The notes under the pieces are model-generated. The model had not been told where the DNA came from, did no database searches, and was given only the letters and a program-made list of their open reading frames with translations. Below are positions 1-12,800 of a stretch of 64,000 bases of DNA, in pieces. Source of the DNA: Littorina saxatilis (Eukaryota > Mollusca > Gastropoda > Littorinimorpha > Littorinidae); contig NC_090253.1 of assembly GCF_037325665.1 (NCBI RefSeq), forward strand, positions 14,215,020 to 14,279,019, read 5' to 3'. Numbering within the stretch: the first letter of the stretch is position 1; each line of letters begins with the position of its first letter. Both the position numbers and the translations under genes were made by a program.

Positions 1-241
1 GATAATTATCTCTTCTTGTACATTGTATGAGGTGAAAAAGAGATGTAAACACATGTAGTTTTTTTGTACTATTTTCTTCTTGTATTAAAAAACCCCGAAG
101 ATATTAATATGCATTTCAATTTGTGTTTTTATATCTTTTTTGCATTTTTTTGTGTTACTTTGGACTCTTCGTTTACTTCGAATTCTTTGTCAGTGAATCT
201 TTAAATTGCTCACTCTCTCTTATCTCTCTCTCTCATTCCTG

Positions 242-298
<57 letters not shown>

Positions 299-835
299 AC
301 ACACATACACTTTCTGTGCAGCTGATAACAAGACATAGACACTTTTTGCTGAGACTGTATTATGAATGCCAGCAAAACTTGCACAAAAAAAAAAAAGAAA
401 GAAAGACCAGACGGTCTGTATTCAACTGTCTTTCTTGTAATAATACACAGATTCCTTTGGTTCACACGCTTCAGTAACATACATACAATGATTTCTTTCC
501 TGAATACATTTCACAGCTTACACAGTGCACAACGAGAATCACAAAACATTCAACATTCAACATTTTTTTTTTTACAATTTTCAGATTTTTAATGACCAAA
601 GTCATTGATTAATTTTTAAGCCACCAAGCTGAAATGCAATACCGAAGTCCGGGCTTCGTCGGAGATTACTTGACCAAAATTTCAACCAATTTGGTTGAAA
701 AATGAGAGCGTGACAGTGCCGCCTCAACTTTCACGAAAAGCCGGATATGACGTCATCAAAGACATTTATCAAAAAAATGAAAAAAACGTCTGAGGATATC
801 ATACCCAGGAACTCTCATGTCAAATTTCATAAAGA
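1..835 (+). repeat. Segmental duplication, copy 1
   Basis: This stretch reappears in the same orientation at 42709-43713 with only scattered differences, apart from length changes in the CA run. Both copies share the same non-coding lead, CA run and junction into a fragment of repeat family R, so the duplication came after those parts had been assembled. The copy is cut by the window edge, so its true left end is unknown. Copy 2 sits next to a LINE fragment, and this copy may do so too outside the window. Confidence 0.85.
242..297. repeat. (CA)n microsatellite
   Basis: An almost pure CA run inside the duplicated segment. The matching run at 42953-43200 is much longer and interrupted, so this part has diverged by slippage since the duplication. 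Confidence 0.95.
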
Positions 836-974
836 TCGGTCCAGTAGTTTAGTCTGAATCGCTCTACACACACACACACACAGACAGACAGACAGACAGA
901 CACACATACACCACGACCCTCGTCTCGATTCCCCCCTCTATGTTAAAACATTTAGTCAAAACTTGACTAAATGT
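565..974 (-). repeat. Dispersed repeat family R, copy R1 (partial)
   Basis: This is the outer half of the R family in reverse orientation: the segment running from 'tttttaatgacc' to the terminal palindrome 'tttagtcaaaacttgacta'. It carries the family's CA/CAGA run and conserved blocks such as 'gatgacgtcat'. The other half is absent. No protein is encoded and the class is unknown. Confidence 0.8.
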
Positions 975-1080
975 AAAAAGGTCCCCTTCTTCTCCCAGTG
1001 GTGCACTCTGTGCCAACAAAAGGGTTAAAACCATAGACAGTGACTTTGACTCTGTGACACACATTACACACAGTACATGA

Positions 1081-1389
1081 GCGAAGCAACACGAGGCAAG
1101 GGGGGGTAAGATTCCCGGTAAAAAAAAAACGCTCACTGTGCGGAAACAGACGGTCACATCAAGCAAACAATATGCCAAAACAAGTGCAAAAAAACGGGTT
1201 GAAACCAAAGACTTTGACTCTGTGACATCACACATTGCAACAAAAGACAGGGTGGTCAAGATTCCCGGTCAAAAAAAGGTCAAGACCGCAAGCACACAGA
1301 AGAAAGGCAAGGGGGTCAAGAGGGACAAGTGCAGGAAGTACACAAAGGTCATCACCATGATAGACCAGTCGTCATCAGACCTAGAGTGA
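1081..1389 (+). CDS. Possible terminal exon of an unknown gene, Lys-rich, internally duplicated
   Basis: The frame is open for 103 codons and ends in TGA. It encodes a Lys/Ser/Thr-rich stretch with KIPG(K/Q)KK twice and ends SSSDLE. A related block 168 bp (56 codons) upstream carries the same DFDSVT motif in the same frame, at 1042 and 1210, so a coding-like unit was duplicated in tandem. The upstream copy contains in-frame stops (TAG near 1033 and TGA at 1078), so it is either not coding or broken. A CAG preceded by pyrimidines ends near 997. I do not recognise the protein. It may be the last exon of a gene to the left, or a pseudogene. Confidence 0.25.
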   Translation, partial: AKQHEARGGKIPGKKKTLTVRKQTVTSSKQYAKTSAKKRVETKDFDSVTSHIATKDRVVKIPGQKKVKTASTQKKGKGVKRDKCRKYTKVITMIDQSSSDLE

Positions 1390-1486
1390 AAGTGATCGTA
1401 AGCCGATTGCTAGCCAGAGTGCTTACGGGCACTCAAAGCCAGCCTGTGGTGGTTGTCGTTGCGAGTAGCAGCAGAGGGTAGATTTG

Positions 1487-1757
1487 ACTGATCCTTTAGT
1501 GTTTTTTGGGTTTTTATATATTTTGGATTTGACTGATCCTTTAGTGTTTATTGGGTTTGTATATATTTTGGATTTCTTGGATTTGTCAATATTGTGGCTG
1601 TTGGATTTGACTGATCCTTTAGTGTTTTTTGGGTTTGTAGATATTTTGGATTTGATTGATCCTTTAGTGTTTTTTGGGTTTGTACATATTTTGGATTTCT
1701 TGGATTTGTCAATATTGTGGCTGTTGGATTTGACTGATCCTTTAGTGTTTTTTTGCA
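1487..1757. repeat. T-rich higher-order tandem repeat
   Basis: Alternating units of about 44 bp ('gactgatcctttagtg...') and about 34 bp ('cttggatttgtcaatat...') form a two-level tandem repeat. Because of its low complexity it is open in several frames on both strands, which I do not read as coding. Confidence 0.85.
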
Positions 1758-2210
1758 TGTATTATGTACTCTGATCACTTATTACTATATATTGGAACGG
1801 TGATAGGGACAAGTTGTAAGCCATACTTGTATGGTCTTATGCAGAGTCACATATGTGATATATATATATATCGTATACGACTAATCAACGTCCATCCTTT
1901 TGAACTACACAATAAACAGTATCAGTCTCTCAGTCTCTCAGTCTCTCTCTGTGATCTCAATGTGTCAACTCCATATTTTACACTTTGGATTTAAGCCTTA
2001 TCACTTACCTGGGCATGAAAGTCAAGTGTTCAGTATTACAACTTGATAATCTGAATCGATAACTACGAAAATTGTTGGAGCTCCAAATGTTCGAAAAGTT
2101 CGTTTTTATCATGTTCCATGTCGCTACATTTCACTACATTTTGCTACATTTCGCTTGATTTCACTACATTTCGCTAACTACCGCTTCAGAGTTGAGCTTG
2201 CCTTCAGAGT

Positions 2211-2283
2211 TATCTTTCTTCTTCTTGCCCTGGACAGCACTTGATCTCTTTCTTCTTCTTGCCCGGCGGGACAGCACTTGATC
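2211..2283 (+). promoter_or_regulatory. Two 36-37 bp tandem units in the FKBP6 5' flank or 5' UTR
   Basis: A pyrimidine-rich unit ('ttcttcttcttgccc...gacagcacttgatc') occurs twice in tandem, ending about 105 bp upstream of the proposed FKBP6 start codon. It probably lies in the promoter or 5' UTR. No TATA box is evident at a fitting distance. The tandem duplication is plain; a regulatory role is only a guess. Confidence 0.35.
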
Positions 2284-2388
2284 GACGTTCTATTCACTGT
2301 TTCAATGTGGTACAAGATTGCAGAACTTTGTTGATTGAGAAAAAACCCTGCTTTTACTGCTGTGAGAACGAAGTGCAACTGTTTCAAC

Positions 2389-2412
2389 ATGGACCCATAC
2401 GGATATCTTGCG
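2389..2412 (+). CDS. FKBP6: FKBP6 exon 1 (coding part), residues 1-8
   Basis: The ATG lies in a fair context (caacATGg) and is followed by seven codons (MDPYGYLA) and a good donor, gtatgt. It ends in phase 0, exactly as exon 2 requires, and it brings the whole model to a multiple of three. So short an exon cannot be proved by similarity; transcript data would settle it. Confidence 0.6.
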
Positions 2413-5400
2413 GTATGTTATACTGATTTCAATGCTTACACTGAAAGTTTGATACCTGAACTTGCAGCTAGAGGGAGGACGTCAGCCGGCTTCGTTTATC
2501 CCACACAAACTTAATACTGACTATTCCCCTCCCGTACAAACTGCTGCTGGTCGAACTTTGGAACAGCTAAAGTTCAAGATTACCTGGGTGGATCATGTAT
2601 TGCCCCCTTGGATTTTAATTTGTGATGAAAAATAAGATAAAAAAGAGTTCTGTACTGCTTGAAATTGGCGGGGAAACATTCAGTCTAAAGTTAATTTTGG
2701 CTGACGCCTGGCTGACGTCCTCCCCATATAGCTGCATGTCTGATACATCAAATGATGCACGATAATTTGGACACGCCAGTAAATATACAGCCTATACTCA
2801 TGTGACATTGCTCGGTGCGTTTTTGGATAAATCGAATTTGGGTGATAGGCTTAGTCACATACATGTCACATGAGTATTGGGTGCTGTATTTACTGGCGTG
2901 TTAATTGGGGAAGAAACATATTATATATATCCCCCTCCTCTCACTACCCATCAAAAGGGAGTGTGGGTTATGTTTTATCATTGTAAATTGTTAATTCATA
3001 GCTCAGAATCCACTACAATTTAAGCCTCCAATTTTGCAGAACCTACTCTTGTAGGCATAACAAGTCATTTTAGATACCTTTGAAGTTTTGGAATGATCTG
3101 TACAGATGTGTTTTATTTACATGGGTTTTAGAAGGAAGAAATCGGCACAGCGATGTTTTCGAAGAGAGCAAGGCAACTCTGTCGATACTACTTATGCATT
3201 TGCTCGTCATTTTTGTTGATCAAATCACCAAATTAATTAATTATGCTTGAATTTGGAGCTCAATCCCTCAATTGATTTCATGATAAATTCTCTTTGGTTT
3301 GATTAAAAGGACTTACATACATGTATCAAGAATAAGTCAATACTGCCACTGGATTGTGAGCTATGAATTTGAATTACAACGCCTAAGTTCAATATTACGG
3401 AAGTCTGATCCTAGTTCTTGTAAGGCCAAAAAAAAAATAGGTCTGTTTACGGTAACCCGACCGACCCTATTTTTTTCGCGGGACCCTAGACTTTTTTTTG
3501 GGGCATTTGGGGAAAAAAAAAAAATAATCTTGGTTTTTTTGCAAAATAACGTAAAAATATGGTTTTTTTGAGAAAAAAAAAACAACAAAAAATCCCGACC
3601 TACCGACCCTATTTTTTTGGCCTATGTTACCGTAAACAGACCTATTTTTTTTTGGCCTAACACTGATTCACACATGTACAAAGTTCCCTGAAAACAGAGT
3701 ATGCATGCATCAATCTTTTTGAGATTCACATTTGTTGTCCAGGCAAAATGAATGTATACATACTAACATAGTGATGTACAAACTATACAACATGCACAGA
3801 GAAAACAGCGAGTTACTGAGTTATAGAAGTATTTTTTCTTTATTCTTTATAATAAATAAAAAAGCATACTTGAAACGAAGTTACAGTTAAACTGACACTT
3901 TGTACAGGCAAATCTCTTAATCTGACTATTATCCTCATTGCATTTCTATCTTGTGTACTGTCTAACTTCGAATTTCTGGTATTTGCAATTGCACTGATTG
4001 GAAACAAAATTGGCACTGGCTGATTGATACATGTTCTACTTTTACTTTTAGTCTCAAAGTCAGAGTTCATTAAGAAAGAGAATTATTCCTCGAATATATA
4101 GATAGATGGTTAAGAAATACACATGTATGTAAAAATTGTAATTGACATGAATACTACAGACTTGTCACTGTTGACTAGTTTCTGGACGAGGATTTGTACT
4201 TCTGTAGAAATAAATGATCTATCTATAAAGGGTATAAAGCCACCCTCCGGTGTGTGGTTTACGCACGCTAAGTAGCAATTATGCAAGAGATCTGTAAGTT
4301 TCAATGAAATGTTGTTGAATGCTATTGTGAGGGTGTCCCATAAGGCTTTTAGTGAAAGATGTCATCGTTCTGTAAACATCTTCAGGGCCTAGCATTGTAA
4401 GCCGTTCGGCTTACTTTACGCCGAAATAACATCTCCAGTACGCGGAACTCGATTTGGTGTACGCCGAAATGCAAAAACCTGTTATTCCCAAACGGTAAAC
4501 CCAAACAGTCCCAGCTTTCGTTTTGTGCGCTGTTCGGTTCAATTCTCAATCGGTTTGACAGTTTGCTTGAGCACACACTTCCTCTGGCATCGCGCGAGCT
4601 TGCTTTGTGCCGGTGTTTTGTGACTCTAGACTTGAAATAATGTCTCGAAGCGACATTGTTGAACGTGGTCAGCCATTCAGTGACAAAGAATCCAGGTATC
4701 CTGGAAGTGGGAAGTGCGCTTTCAGGCCAAATGACACAAGATTGTCAGTTTTCTTGTTTTCTGTCTGTGTTTTGCTTGTTGGTGAAGGCATAATTTAGTT
4801 GCTCAATCTTCTTTGGGGGTTGTCATTTTAGGTAAAAAATCGCAAAAAAATCTTCAAATTTTCTATTTTCAGAGTTTTTTTTTCTATTTCACCACTATTT
4901 ATATTTCTTCTTTTTTTTCCCCCACCAGGGGCCAGACCCCCGCCTTTGTAAGCTGAACTCACTTTTTCCAATGCTAGGCCCTGCATCTTGTGAGCAGTGA
5001 TGGCGCTAGTACTTTTTTCAAACCAGTACGCAAACTTTCATGATGCAAACTGTCCAGAAAAAAACGGTAGGCAGGTCACGGGAACCAGTAAGAATCCAAC
5101 TCAGAGTACTGTTTGGCGGGGATGTAGCTCAGTCGGTAGCGCGCTGGATTTGTAGGCCGCTGTCAGCGTGAGTTCGTCCCCACGTTCGGCGAGAGATTTA
5201 TTTCTCAGTCAACTTTGTGTGCAGACTCTCCTCGGTGTCCGAACACCCCCCGTGTGTACACGCAAGCACAAGACCAAGTGCGCACGAAAAAGATCCTGTA
5301 ATCCATGTCAGAGTTCGGTGGGTTATGGAAACACGAAAATACCCAGCATGCTTCCTCCGAAAACGGCGTATGGCTGCCTAAATGGCGGGGTAAAAAACGG

Positions 5401-8400
5401 TCATACACGTAAAATTCCACTCGTGCAAAACATACGAGTGTACGTGGGAGTTTCAGCCCACGAACGCAGAAGAAGAAGAAAGAAGAGTACTGTTTATAAT
5501 GTTTTACCAGCAAAAAAACCCGGTAGGCGGTAGTTCTAAAAATCAACCGGTAGGTCATACCGGCAGCCAATTTTGTTCCGGTATTTTCTCGTTTCAACTG
5601 GTAAAATACCGGTAACGCCAATACTATGTGAGGCGGAGTGGGTCTTTAATGAAGGCAATCACCACATCTGTTTTGACAGGATGAGGGATCGGTGGACCTG
5701 AAAGAAGGCATCGACCTGCAGGACCTGAGGGATCCCAACAAAGGGGCCGACTTTGAGATTGACATAAGCAGCGTCAAACCAGGTTAGCGTTGTGTGTGTT
5801 AGGCAAAATAAAAAAAATAGTCTGTTTACGGTATCCCGACCGACCCTATTTTTTCGCGCGACCCTAGACTTTTTGGGGGCATTTGGGGGAAGAAAAAAAG
5901 TCTTTGTTTTTTTGCAAAATAACTTAAAAATATGGTTTTTGGGAGAGAAAAAAAATTTATAAAAATCCCGACCTACCAACCCTATTTTTTTTGCCTATGT
6001 TACCGTAAACAGACTATTTTTGTTTTGGCCTTATATATAATATAAATTCCTTCTGTTCCTGACTCACAGCTCATTAATCAAAGGCATTCCAATGGATATG
6101 AGGCTGTGCCAAAAGGTGCTCTGTCAGAGGGGGACATTTTATAAGAAAATAAAAGTAACAGTATCATTTCAACACTTACACAATGTGAAAGAATAGTCAT
6201 TTGGACATACAATTCCAGTCTTGAAAAGATAACTCAGTAAAGCGACTTTGAGAAAATGATGTGTAATCGTAATTTTTGGGAACCTGTCGGATGTAACAAT
6301 GGACATGAAAGACAAGTAAAATTAGTTGTAAACCTATATCATTTGAGCAAATTTTTACTTTTTATTTTATTTTTTTCATTTATATAACCATGTAGCAGGT
6401 GTTTAAACTAAAATGTACTGATTGCTGATAGAAACTGAACACAATATAGTGCAATGATGATGTCATGTGTTGCATCCGACAGATAGCAATTACTAGCAGT
6501 TTGAATTCAAGAACAGCAAAGCACAGTTTTGATCAAAAACCAAGTTTATTCATTTGGTGAAGTCCTTTCATTGCTGTCAGAAACAATAACATTGATCATG
6601 CCTGGAGAAAAGATTGCCAGCCATACCATTCATCTGTCGGAGGTAACATATTTTTAGAATGGACACAAATGATGATGTCATGTGTTGCATCCGACAGTAA
6701 TGGTGGGAATCGCAAACTTAGCCCGTTTGTGGAAAGAAAGGGACATTTTGATCCGTTTTTAGCTCATATCGTGCTGACTGATGAAGGCCAGAGCCAAACG
6801 TTCCCACATGACACGAGCGAAGCCGTGTCAAAGTTTCGGTTGACAGTTTGATATCTGTGTCAGGAGTTTCGATCGACGCCTGACTTAACACTTTTGAGGC
6901 AGTCTTTGTTATTTTTGAGTTTGTTTCCTGCATATGATAGCCGTGTAAACTGTTTAACACGGTTCCAAAGGTTATTTTAGGTTTCGAACTTTCACTCAGT
7001 ATTTTTTGTTTTTCGGGTTGAACTTTCTGTTGACCGCAACTTACAAGAAAAAGCTGACATGGAACTGATACTTACCGCTGCGTGTTATCGACGCCATCTT
7101 GGAGGGAAAAGTGCGCGAAAGGCATTGTGGGAAGGAATGTCTTTTTACTGCGATGCGACAAACATCCGGTAGAAGTAAAATCGCGGCCAGAATTATTAAA
7201 TGTTCGATCGAAACACTCTGACATGACGAAGTTACTCCGTAAAAAACATGCCTGATATAAAATATATACAACAATCAGTGCTGTTTTCACCGTTGCTAAA
7301 CGTCAAACTAAGATTGCAGCACTTGTTTCTGTGTTCTTCTAGAGAGATTTCTGGAGCAAATCACTGCCGTCAACCTTTTCTGCTGGTGTGACATCTGACA
7401 TGATAGGTTACGATCGTAACAGCTTTTAAACAAAACGTTTTTCACACATTTCGGGAAGAATTTTGTTCTGCTTTTTACATTGATTAAAAAGCTGAATCTC
7501 TCCTCTTTCACCCATCTACAAAAAAATGACTCTCAACTTGAAAGATAAAAAACAAAAAATCGTTGTTTGTGGGTCCCCTAAAATGTCCCCACTTCCGGAT
7601 CAACATTCGGACCTGGATCTTGTAATTATTTTGTATTTTAACCCTTTCAAAGGCCAACATGCACCTTAATGTTGTGCATGTTGTATCTTTGATATACTTT
7701 TAAGCTAAGTGAGGCTAAATCAGGAAAAATGTATGATTACAAAACAAAATATCAATGTGCAAATTTGACAGGGGTCTCCCAGAGCACCTTTTGGCACAGC
7801 CTCATATATCATCATACGTTTCAAGATCTCGTCCATGTTAAAGGTTAAACATGAAATCTTAATGAAAATGTGGTAAAACTAAGTACATTTTAACGGACTT
7901 CATTAGCTTGAAACCAGGTATGTGCTGAATCCCTTGGATTCATGACTCGCTCAGTCGCTGCTGATGGATAAATGTCATTCAAGTGGACATCATCATAGAT
8001 TACATGATCTCCATACCAAGGCTGAAAATTAAATGAAAATCTGCTTAAACCAAAAGTTGGGAAGAAAATCAAAATGGGTAATTTCAATGGACTTCAGCAG
8101 CTTGAAAGTGAAACAAGGTAAGCGCTGAATTCCTTAGATTCCTGACTCGCAGCTCATGGATAAATCATTAAATGTCATCCGAGTAACGTATATTTCAACA
8201 TCTCATCCATTCTAATTTAAAGGCTTAAGCTGAAAATTAAATGATAACCTGGTAAAACCAAAAGTTTGGAGGAAAACAAAAATGAGTATCCTGTATAAAT
8301 TCCTTGGATTCCTGACTGGCAATAGTCATAAATTTCAAGACCTCATTAATTTTGTATTCTGAATCTGAAAATTGGATAATAATCTGGTACGTGTAAAACC

Positions 8401-9860
8401 AAAAGTTTGGAGGAAAATGAAAAGGTGCTGAATTCTTTGGATTCCTGACTCGCAGCTTGTTGATAAATGTCTTTAAGTGGATAAGTCTGACACAAGCAAC
8501 AAATACTTCCCCGGGGAGGAGGTGTACCATAATCTCCTGAAAGTGGACCCCGAGGTGGGGGATACGTGCGATCGCGAGGGACTGGAGACGTTTGAGGTAC
8601 TGGAGCGCCGCATGGAGGACGTGACGGAGAACAAGGACGGCGGTGTCTTGAAGATGGTGCTGGAGGCTGGCACCGGCTCCGTGGCACCGCAAGGTGCTCT
8701 GGTCAGAGGTGAGTCGTATGTGGTGTTCTACGTTCTCGGACCTTCTTTATACCCCATAAGTGGGGGGAGGGGGTGTTAGGTTCACTTTATCTGTCTGTTA
8801 GTTAACTCTTTTTTGTTGTTGATTGGCATCACAAATAAGTGTAAGCGTCGTATGCAGGACCAGTGTTCTAATAGAGAGTAAAAGTCTTTCAAGAACGAGA
8901 CCACCTCAGAAAACACAAAACAGAACAAACAAGAAACAACAACAAAACAGCCAACAGAAGAAAACTAACTAAGATATTAAAGAACAAAACGACATCAACA
9001 ACAAAACAATTTAAGTCTTTACTTAAATTTGGTTATGACCTGGTTCAGCTGAGACCTCCGTAAGACAATCGGAAAAGCTAATTTGGTCGCTTTTCTGTAG
9101 AAAGTCAAACCTACGATAATTCAAGGGAGTTAAACCTCCCAACTTCCTTTTCCGTCTTGAACGCAGCGCGAGAAGACGTGTTTTTCGCGGACGAAAATTA
9201 TACAAGAAAAAAACAAAACGACATCAACAACAAATGTTGAAATGAATACACTTTCAACAAGAAAAAAACAAAACGACATCAACAACAAATGTTGAAATGA
9301 ATACACTTTCAACAAGAAAAAAACAAAACAACCCAAGGAGGTAAAAACAAACGTGAATAAAGAAAACAACGGCTGTTGGTAAGCTGGACTAGCAATACAT
9401 CATTTCATGATCTGTCACGGCAAGGTTGTGTCAACCGCAACACGGTGGCCTAGTGGTAAGGTGTCCGCCCAGTGAGCGGGAGGTCGTGGGTTCGAACCCC
9501 GGCCGGGTCATACCTAAGACTTTAAAATTGGCAATCTAGTGGCTGCTCTGCCTGGCGTCTGGCATTATGGGGTTAGTGCTAGGACTGGTTGATATCACCC
9601 TTCGGGGTGGACTGGGCGTTAAGCAAACAAACAAACAAAGGTTGTGTCAGTGTATTCAGAAAAACTGTGGCTTAAAACATGAATAAAAACAGCAATATTC
9701 CAATGTAGCTCATGTGAAATTCACTGTCTCACCGCGTGAACTGAATCTCAAGTGTTTTCTTTCAGTATGATGCAGTCAATAGAATAATACTTTTATAGCT
9801 CAAAAGAGAAATTACATTGTGGCTGAATAAACATACAATAACATCAATACAAACAACAAT

Positions 9861-9891
<31 letters not shown>

Positions 9892-12800
9892 CCATGGGGC
9901 CAATTCTGAAGTGTGCCATCAAAATGTGAGACTTTCATTTGATTGTTCAGTCTGGGACCTGTGATTTTGCTGTTCTTTTCAGTGCACTACAATGCCTACA
10001 AAGAACTGGATGACGAACCGTTCGACTCCACAAGGCTACGACATGAAATTGAAAAGTTCCGCCTGGGCATAGGTTTGTTGCCTTGCTAGTTGTGTATTGT
10101 CTTGATTCCTATACCTTGATTTGAGTCTGTGTCCACATTAAAATGTTCTTTTTAAGATTTTGTTTTTGAGTCACTTGAGAAAAAGTGACTCTATGTAATC
10201 GGTCAGTGTTAGTCTGTCCGGCCGGCCGGCCATTCGGCCGTCCGTCCGTAGACACCACCTTAACGTTGGACTTTTCTCGGAAACTATCAAAGCGATCGGG
10301 CTCATATTTTGTTTAGTCGTGACCTCCAATGACCTCTACACTTTAACGATGGTTTCGTTGACCTTTGACCTTTTTCAAGGTCACAGGTCAGCGTCAAAGG
10401 AAAAATTAGACATTTTATATCTTTGACAAAGTTCATCGGATGTGATTGAAACTTTGTAGGATTATTCTTTACATCAAAGTATTTACATCTGTAGCCTTTT
10501 ACGAACGTTATCAGAAAAACAAGGGAGATAACTAGCCTTTTCTGTTCGGCAACACACAACTTAACGTTGGGCTTTTCTCGGAAACTATAAAAGTGACCGG
10601 GCTCAAATTTTATGTGAACGTGACTCATTGTGTTGTGAATAGCAATTTCTTCCTGTCCATCTGATGCCTCATATAATATTCAGAACTGCGAAAGTGACTC
10701 GATCGAGCGTTTGCTCTTCTTGTTATTTCAGTGTTTTGAAGAGGATTTGTATGATTGTATTTCATAATTTAGTGGAAAATTGAAGGAAAAAATTCGGAGC
10801 ATTGGTCCAATTCCTGGAAGAAATGTATTTCACTTCTCAGACGTAATTTACAATTTTAACTTTTTACCCAAATGGGACTCGTGTAGTGATGTACACATAC
10901 TGATCAAAAGAGGGATTAAATGTTATCTTGACTTTTCCCGGGTAAACGTAAAATCCCTAATAGAACATTAATGCTCAGTATTAATTTACTGTTTTCCCAA
11001 GGTAATGCACTAAATTTTCCCAAGCTCTTTTTGTTGTTGTCACCAGATGGCACTGTGGCAGGACTTCACGTTGCTGTGGCGACCATGAAGAAGGGAGAGC
11101 GCTCTCGCTTCATCTTCAAGCCGAACTATTACTACGGGGAGCTTGGCTGCCCTCCACGCATCCCGCCCAACTGCGCAGGTTGTTGGTTGCTCTCTTGTCA
11201 AGGTTTTGTCTTAGGCTGAGAATAATAATTCAATCGTTCCAATTTCTTGACTGACCCCTTTTGTTTTTTACGGACCCTAGAACTCACCCTTTCACACACC
11301 AAAAAATAACAAAACAATGAAAAAGGACAATTAAATTACATTCTTATCCCAACTCACATACAGCAATTTACTCCAGTTTAGTGCTAGGACGCTGAATAGC
11401 ATCGCCTTGGTAACAAGGGGAGGTCACCCTAAAAAAGAGCTACCTTGACCCCTTAACATGACAAAGTCACGCGTGACTTCCTGACCTTGCCGCCATCTTT
11501 GAATCATTCACTCTCCAGCGATCTGTGTCTACAGACGTGTTTTGATTTTGCTCCGGCTTTCAGCCGGTTTGTCTGACTTCTGCCTTTGTCAGACCCTGCC
11601 TTGGTACTTGCACACGGTCCCTCTGCTCCTACTGTGTGTTTGGGTGAGCTTTTTTGTCGTTTGTTATCGTTTTGTGACTTAGGTTTGGTCGAATACTTAG
11701 CTTTGTTTACATTTTTTCCGTTCGCCATGTCGGATAAGGAAAGAATAAAAATGCTAAGTCGGTGGCCGAGCCTTCTCCCACAAAGAAGCCTTCTCGTAAG
11801 TCGTAGAGTTCGGCATGTTAAGCTTTGATTAAAGTCACAGATCCTTGACTAAATCCTCGTTTGATGTGCGATAGACTTACCTTATTCTCCGGCTATGCCT
11901 AGTTTGCCTTCAGCTGCTTCACCGGTCTTGTCCGGTTCAGGCCCTGTTAGCGAGAAGCAGGATGTTTATGCTATTTTGCACTCCTTGAGTGCTTAGATAT
12001 CCTCTCTTTCAGCCGAGTTTTCGTCTACCAAGGCTGAGATGTGTCTTTGCCTTCCGGTGTGGGAGGTGTGCGTTCCCTTGCCAGGGTGTGTGTCCGCCTT
12101 CCTCCACTTTTACGTCCGCCGACGTTCACGCCTCGTTTGAGGGCAGCCGTGGTGTTTCCCTGCTGCGTTCCCAGGCCTCTTGGACTGACGACGATCAAGG
12201 TATTTATACTTCGCCAGTAACCGGGTTCTCCGGCCAAAACGAAGTGCGTGTTTGGAGAGAGTAGCCACACCGGTTCGTGTGCGCGAAAGCTTAGGCCCTA
12301 GGTCTACGTCGTTCCGATTGAGTGAACGTCTAGATCGAGGGAAAAGCCCAGACACGCGTTCGGTCTCTGACCGAACAGGGGAAGTGCGTCCTCCGACACT
12401 CCCTAGAGGAGCGGTTGGTGCGGCAGCACAGCTTTCCCCGCTTCCGCCTTTCAGGCAGGAAGCAGTCCCTAGGGACGTACCGCTTGGGTATAAAATCCCT
12501 CGTGGGCGTCTCTTCCGGGCGACACTTCGTCGGACTATGGTAGTCACGGCGGAAGTGTCTTGCCTGACTTCACGGAAGTGAGGGACTATGAGTCGGATTT
12601 TGGCACTTCCGTCCAGGGTGACGAAGATGTCAACTTCCGCATACCGACTAAGCTTCCGCAAGCTCTGGCTTTAGCGGAGGAAGTGGCTTCACGGTATTTT
12701 GAGGAGGGGGTGTCATTCCCCGCTTCCGCCCTCTGGGCAGGAAAGCAGTCCCTAGGGACACACTGCTTGGGTATCGCATCCCTCGTGTGTCGTCTCTTCT

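Noticed and set aside
1423-1774. Repeat-rich proteins on both strands at the T-rich tandem array
   Set aside because: Frames stay open because the repeat lacks stops; both strands look equally open.
4640-4798. ATG-initiated frame [18 protein letters not shown] as FKBP6 exon 1
   Set aside because: It lies inside transposon H1 and its only good donor leaves phase 2, which does not fit exon 2. The exon at 2389-2412 fits phase and total length.
5118-5190. Functional tRNA gene
   Set aside because: A- and B-box motifs are present, but the cloverleaf is degraded and the unit continues into a SINE body flanked by target duplications. The same holds near 9440, 17850, 42130, 56900 and 61880.
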